A stretch of DNA of 6,006 nt from Desulfobacteraceae bacterium (GTDB taxonomy: Bacteria; Desulfobacterota; Desulfobacteria; Desulfobacterales; Desulfobacteraceae). The DNA lies in contig JAAEMC010000439.1 in NCBI GenBank assembly GCA_024225895.1, positions 1 through 6,006 of the forward strand, in the 5' to 3' direction. A program made the translations under genes and the position numbers. The notes beneath the pieces were generated by a model that was not told where the DNA came from, made no database searches, and saw only the letters and a list, made by a program, of their open reading frames with translations. Positions 4,476 through 6,006 of this stretch are shown in pieces. Position 1 is the stretch's first letter, and every line of letters begins with the position of its first letter.

Positions 4476-5840
4476 CTATTCTGGTTCGCCGTTTGGCCCC
4501 GGCTTTTTCAAATCATACCGTTTAAGTTTGTTATAAAGGGTTGACCGGTCAATACCCAGGATGGCCGAACTCTTGGAAATATTCCAGTCTGTCTCTTCCA
4601 ATATCTGGGAGATGTGCTGCTTTTCAACATCATTCAATGAAAAATACCGCTGGGTTAATTCTTTTTCCAGGGAATTGACAATGGGAAGATCCATGGGAGT
4701 AATGGTCCTGGTTTTACAGACCACCACTGCCCGTTCAACTGCATTGGAAAGCTCCCTTACATTTCCCGGCCATTCATAGAGCATGAGTTCATCTAAAGCA
4801 TCCCGGCTGATCCGTTCGACACCCCGGTTGACTTCCTGGGTAAATTTTACCAGAAAATGATCGGCCAGAAGCGGGATATCCTCTTTGCGTTCCCTCAACG
4901 GAGGCATGGCAAAGGTGATAACATTCAGCCGGTAGTAAAGGTCTACTCTAAAAATCTTTTCCTTGATGGCTTCTTCCAGGTTGGCATTGGTGGCGGCAAT
5001 CACCCTGAAATTGGCAGTAATGGGCTGGGTACCGCCCACTTTGTAAAAAATCTTGTCTTCCAGCACCTGCAGAAGATCAATCTGCATTCTCATACTGATT
5101 TCACCGATTTCATCTAAAAAAAGAGTGCCGCCATTGGCTATTTCCAGACGCCCTTTCCTGGTTTCCTTTGCATCGGTAAAGGCACCTTTTTGATGGCCAA
5201 AAAGTTCACTTTCCATGATGTGCGTTGGAATGGCTCCGCAATTCACACTAACAAAAGGTCCCTTATTGGCCGGACTGTTTGTATGGATTGCCTTTGCAGC
5301 CAAGCCCTTCCCTGTACCGGTTTCCCCTGTGATGAGCACCGTGGAATCCGTGTCTTTGATATCTTCGATGAGATTAAAGATTTCCTGCATGACCCTGGAC
5401 TGGCCGATCATACTTTCAAACCGGGTCCGCTGGCTGTACTCCTCCCTGAAAAACTGATTTTCCCGCTTTTGTGCCTGGTGACTAATACATTTTTGAATCA
5501 AGACCCCGAGCTCATCAGGATCAAAAGGTTTTAAAAGATAATCAAAGGCGTGGGATTTCATTGCTTGGACAGCAGAAGGAATGGACCCAAAGGCCGTGAT
5601 CATAATCACATCAATGTCCGGATAGTTGTCTTTGACATGCTTTAAAACATCCATACCGCTTATGCCGTCCATCTGGATATCAAGCAAAATAATATTGAAA
5701 CTCTGGATTTTCAGAATCTCAATGGCTTTTTCCCCGCTGGGTACTGTACTGACATGATACCCATCCCTTTCTAACCAGCCTGCCAAGGATTCCCGGATTA
5801 CCAGCTCATCATCTACTATCAGAATCTTAGTTTGTTCCAT
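4476..5840 (-). CDS. NtrC-family sigma-54-dependent response regulator
   Basis: The 454-residue protein has the full NtrC layout. Receiver domain (1-120): acidic pair D10/D11, phospho-acceptor D54, T82 and K104. AAA+ domain (about 143-375): Walker A GETGTGK (172-178), sigma-54 contact loop GAFTDA (219-224), Walker B LFLDE (240-244), and FRVDLYYRL with arginines 298 and 304 expected near the neighbouring subunit's ATP. Fis-type helix-turn-helix (about 403-443), ending DRSTLYNKLKRY. When phosphorylated, such proteins form hexamers, bind enhancer sites and use ATP to open sigma-54 promoters. The loop is GAFTDA rather than GAFTGA, and Walker A is followed by G179 rather than the usual Glu. Both look like tolerated variants. 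It is upstream of the protease gene in a probable operon. The sigma-54 promoter at 1993-2008 is the obvious local target, and the PAS kinase is the likeliest partner in the window. A GGGG tract about 6 nt before the ATG serves as a modest ribosome-binding site. Confidence 0.97.
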   Translation of the reverse strand: MEQTKILIVDDELVIRESLAGWLERDGYHVSTVPSGEKAIEILKIQSFNIILLDIQMDGISGMDVLKHVKDNYPDIDVIMITAFGSIPSAVQAMKSHAFDYLLKPFDPDELGVLIQKCISHQAQKRENQFFREEYSQRTRFESMIGQSRVMQEIFNLIEDIKDTDSTVLITGETGTGKGLAAKAIHTNSPANKGPFVSVNCGAIPTHIMESELFGHQKGAFTDAKETRKGRLEIANGGTLFLDEIGEISMRMQIDLLQVLEDKIFYKVGGTQPITANFRVIAATNANLEEAIKEKIFRVDLYYRLNVITFAMPPLRERKEDIPLLADHFLVKFTQEVNRGVERISRDALDELMLYEWPGNVRELSNAVERAVVVCKTRTITPMDLPIVNSLEKELTQRYFSLNDVEKQHISQILEETDWNISKSSAILGIDRSTLYNKLKRYDLKKPGPNGEPE

Positions 5841-5860
5841 TCAATGCCCCATGCTGAAAG

Positions 5861-5885
5861 GTTGGAAGATGTGGTAATTTCCAAC
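5861..5885. promoter_or_regulatory. Inverted repeat near the predicted start site of the regulator operon
   Basis: GTTGGAA (5861-5867) and TTCCAAC (5879-5885) form a perfect 7-bp inverted repeat with an 11-bp spacer. It spans the predicted transcription start of the response regulator gene, so it could be an operator or, once transcribed, a leader hairpin. The protein that would bind it is unknown; self-regulation by the response regulator is one possibility. Confidence 0.4.
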
Positions 5886-5888
5886 AAA

Positions 5889-5916
5889 AGTATATAAATA
5901 TCTAATACTTGCTCAA
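5889..5916 (-). promoter_or_regulatory. Sigma-70-type promoter of the response regulator-protease operon
   Basis: On the minus strand TTGAGC (5916-5911, four of six), a 16-bp spacer and TATACT (5894-5889, five of six) give a fair promoter. Transcription would start near 5882, about 42 nt before the ATG at 5840. No sigma-54 box was seen here, so expression would not require the regulator's own activity. Confidence 0.5.
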
Positions 5917-5925
5917 TGTCGAGCA
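5910..5925. promoter_or_regulatory. Inverted repeat TGCTC-N6-GAGCA over the -35 box
   Basis: TGCTC (5910-5914) and GAGCA (5921-5925) form a perfect 5-bp inverted repeat around AATGTC. It covers the -35 box of the regulator promoter and lies 20 bp upstream of the divergent plus-strand gene, so a bound protein could control both directions. Its core TCAATGTCGAGCAG resembles TCAAGTGTCGACAG at 1872-1884 upstream of the sigma-54 promoter, apart from single-base gaps. Confidence 0.35.
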
Positions 5926-5945
5926 GTATACACATGGAGACCAAC

Positions 5946-6006
5946 ATGAAAAATGTTGTCTTAAAGAATGGCGTAGCGGAATCGCCAGTAACCGCACGAA
6001 CTAATA
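5946..6006 (+). CDS. Start of an unrecognised gene (runs off right edge)
   Basis: An ATG at 5946 opens a frame of 20 codons to the window end, beginning MKNVVLKNGVAESP. GGAG at 5935-5938 lies 7 nt before the ATG, a good ribosome-binding site, which is the main reason to call this a gene. The visible residues are hydrophilic with no signal peptide, and I recognise no family. It is divergent from the response regulator and shares a 105-bp promoter region with it. I see no convincing plus-strand promoter. It could be a short or spurious frame. Confidence 0.45.
   Translation, partial: MKNVVLKNGVAESPVTARTN

Overview
The window looks like a chromosomal segment of an anaerobic, sulfate-reducer-like bacterium of the Desulfobacterota (Desulfobacterales style). 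This is inferred from its soluble PAS histidine kinase with clustered cysteines, an NtrC-family sigma-54 activator, a bacterial archaemetzincin and cysteine-rich GcvH-like proteins, on moderately AT-rich DNA. No rRNA, tRNA, CRISPR array, insertion sequence or phage gene was seen.

Layout. (1) Positions 1-100, minus strand: N-terminus of a CheY-like receiver protein that runs off the left edge. (2) 101-404: non-coding, with a plausible sigma-70-type promoter for that gene, a long inverted repeat with a G6/C6 run in its loop, and an AT-rich hairpin. (3) 405-1610, minus: cytoplasmic PAS-HisKA-HATPase histidine kinase. (4) 1611-2069: 459-bp divergent intergenic region with a possible kinase promoter, several palindromes and, on the plus strand, a well-matched sigma-54 promoter (1993-2008). 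(5) 2070-2975 and 3018-3935, plus: tandem paralogues, each with two copies of a C-x12-C-x5-C-x2-C cysteine motif followed by a GcvH-like domain that appears to lack the lipoyl lysine. (6) 3916-4464, minus: archaemetzincin-type zinc metalloprotease, overlapping the convergent second paralogue by 20 bp. (7) 4476-5840, minus: NtrC-family response regulator (receiver, AAA+, Fis HTH), 11 nt upstream of the protease gene and probably cotranscribed with it. (8) 5841-5945: divergent promoter region with two inverted repeats. (9) 5946-6006, plus: start of an unrecognised gene cut by the right edge.

Working model (inference). The kinase senses a cytoplasmic, possibly redox-linked or metal-linked signal and phosphorylates the NtrC-type regulator. 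The regulator activates the sigma-54 promoter of the two cysteine-rich GcvH-like genes. The metalloprotease is made together with the regulator. The most unusual content is the pair of cysteine-rich, apparently non-lipoylated GcvH-like proteins placed between the parts of a two-component sigma-54 circuit that also includes a protease of a family rare in bacteria. I do not know a described function for this combination.
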